From contig NZ_JAFMOW010000057.1 in the NCBI RefSeq assembly GCF_019049675.1, positions 123,232 through 187,231 on the forward strand: a DNA stretch of 64,000 nt. The letters run 5' to 3'. The position numbers and the translations under genes were made by a program. Position 1 is the first letter of the stretch, and each line of letters begins with the position of its first letter. This DNA is from Rahnella bonaserana (GTDB taxonomy: Bacteria > Pseudomonadota > Gammaproteobacteria > Enterobacterales > Enterobacteriaceae). The notes beneath the pieces are model-generated. The model searched no databases. It saw only the letters and a list, made by a program, of their open reading frames with translations, and was not told the DNA's origin. Shown piece by piece: positions 63,630 to 64,000 of this stretch.

Positions 63630-64000
63630 CTTTTACTGCGCGCTTCGCTCGCTGGCTATGTTTCAGCAACCACCGCGACAGGCTGGAAATCTTGCCGCTG
63701 CGCGGTACCTTCATTTCGGGATTGCAGCCTTAGGTCTGCAACCTCTCATTCAGCAAGCTTTCTGAAACGCCCGCAGCATCTTAAATTCAAGGGCAGACAG
63801 TTTTTAGATTTCAAAATCAGTCAGGTTGTGAATTAAGAGCCTGAGGCCGGTTCCAAAATACCGCCGGACGAGAGGTGGAAAACCGCGCATCTTTTTGCGC
63901 GGGTTGTAACCCGATGGGAGGGAACCGCGCAGCGGCGGGATTTTGCGGCTATCACTGCGGCTTATGAAACATAGTCAGCGAGCGAAGCGTGCAGTGAAAG
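63630..64000. repeat. Large nested imperfect inverted repeat, continuing past the window edge
   Basis: Outer arms: 63630-63665 (TTTTACTGCGCGCTTCGCTC then GCTGGCTATGTTTCA) against 63965-64000, about 33 of 36 bases complementary. Inner arms: 63685-63709 (CTTGCCGCTGCGCGGTACC) against 63921-63946. A further small hairpin AACCGCGCA...TGCGCGGGTT lies at about 63880-63905. No protein frame is convincing. The structure looks like a long palindromic or MITE-like element. Confidence 0.7.

Noticed and set aside
63461..63765. Two overlapping 90-99-residue frames and one reverse frame in the right-end repeats
   Set aside because: They translate the tandem hairpin array itself and its flank; repeats give artificial open frames.

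Overview
The window is a 64-kb stretch of an Enterobacterales chromosome. Gene content and order (yceJ-yceI, trhO, lpxL, mdtG, msyB-yceK-opgHG, opgC; uvrY-uvrC-pgsA followed by tRNA-Gly, tRNA-Cys and tRNA-Leu; yecF; cycA; a full rutR/rutABCDEFG cluster) match enteric bacteria. A stand-alone yeast-type LeuA, moderate GC and many small lineage-specific genes suggest a Yersiniaceae-like genus (Rahnella, Rouxiella, Serratia or a relative). The genus is an inference; no rRNA is present.

Layout. 1-4.7 kb: a truncated TqsA-like transporter and an AcrAB-type RND efflux pump (reverse). 5.2-12.3 kb: cytochrome b561 and YceI, tRNA hydroxylase TrhO, an old-yellow enzyme, LpxL, a DoxX protein and MdtG. 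12.3-19.5 kb: a VOC protein, MsyB, YceK, and the osmoregulated periplasmic glucan genes opgG-opgH, with divergent opgC. 19.5-23.8 kb: an EmrAB-like efflux pair divergent from an IclR regulator and a universal stress protein. 23.8-30.3 kb: small, mostly uncharacterised proteins (two are paralogues of each other), then SbmC/GyrI, DeoR, PrpA, a small zinc-ribbon protein and three tRNAs. 30.4-34.9 kb: pgsA, uvrC, uvrY, yecF and a 57-aa protein. 34.9-42.3 kb: an AraC regulator, LeuA, a GAF-GGDEF-EAL protein, small proteins, tRNA-Lys(CTT) and CycA.

42.4-44.5 kb is the most striking accessory block. It holds an orphan Hcp gene divergent from an overlapping pair: a Tlde1-like (DUF2778) L,D-transpeptidase-fold effector and a four-helix membrane protein that is a candidate immunity protein. 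Two 115-bp direct repeats, exactly 2 kb apart, bracket the block. The outer copy still encodes the last residues of an immunity-like gene, which suggests cassette exchange or deletion at a type VI effector hotspot.

44.6-52.4 kb: a YdjM-like membrane hydrolase and the uracil-degradation regulon, whose control region has a RutR operator, a sigma54 promoter and a possible NtrC site. 52.5-60.7 kb: a seven-gene operon with a peptide-type ABC importer, a luciferase-like flavin monooxygenase, a carboxymuconolactone-decarboxylase/AhpD protein and a glyoxalase-fold protein. The substrate is unknown. 60.9-63.4 kb: an RbsA/RbsC-like sugar importer with no binding protein in view. It is bracketed by hairpin-forming AAGGTCAAGG repeats. 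The window ends in a gene-free region with a large nested inverted repeat.
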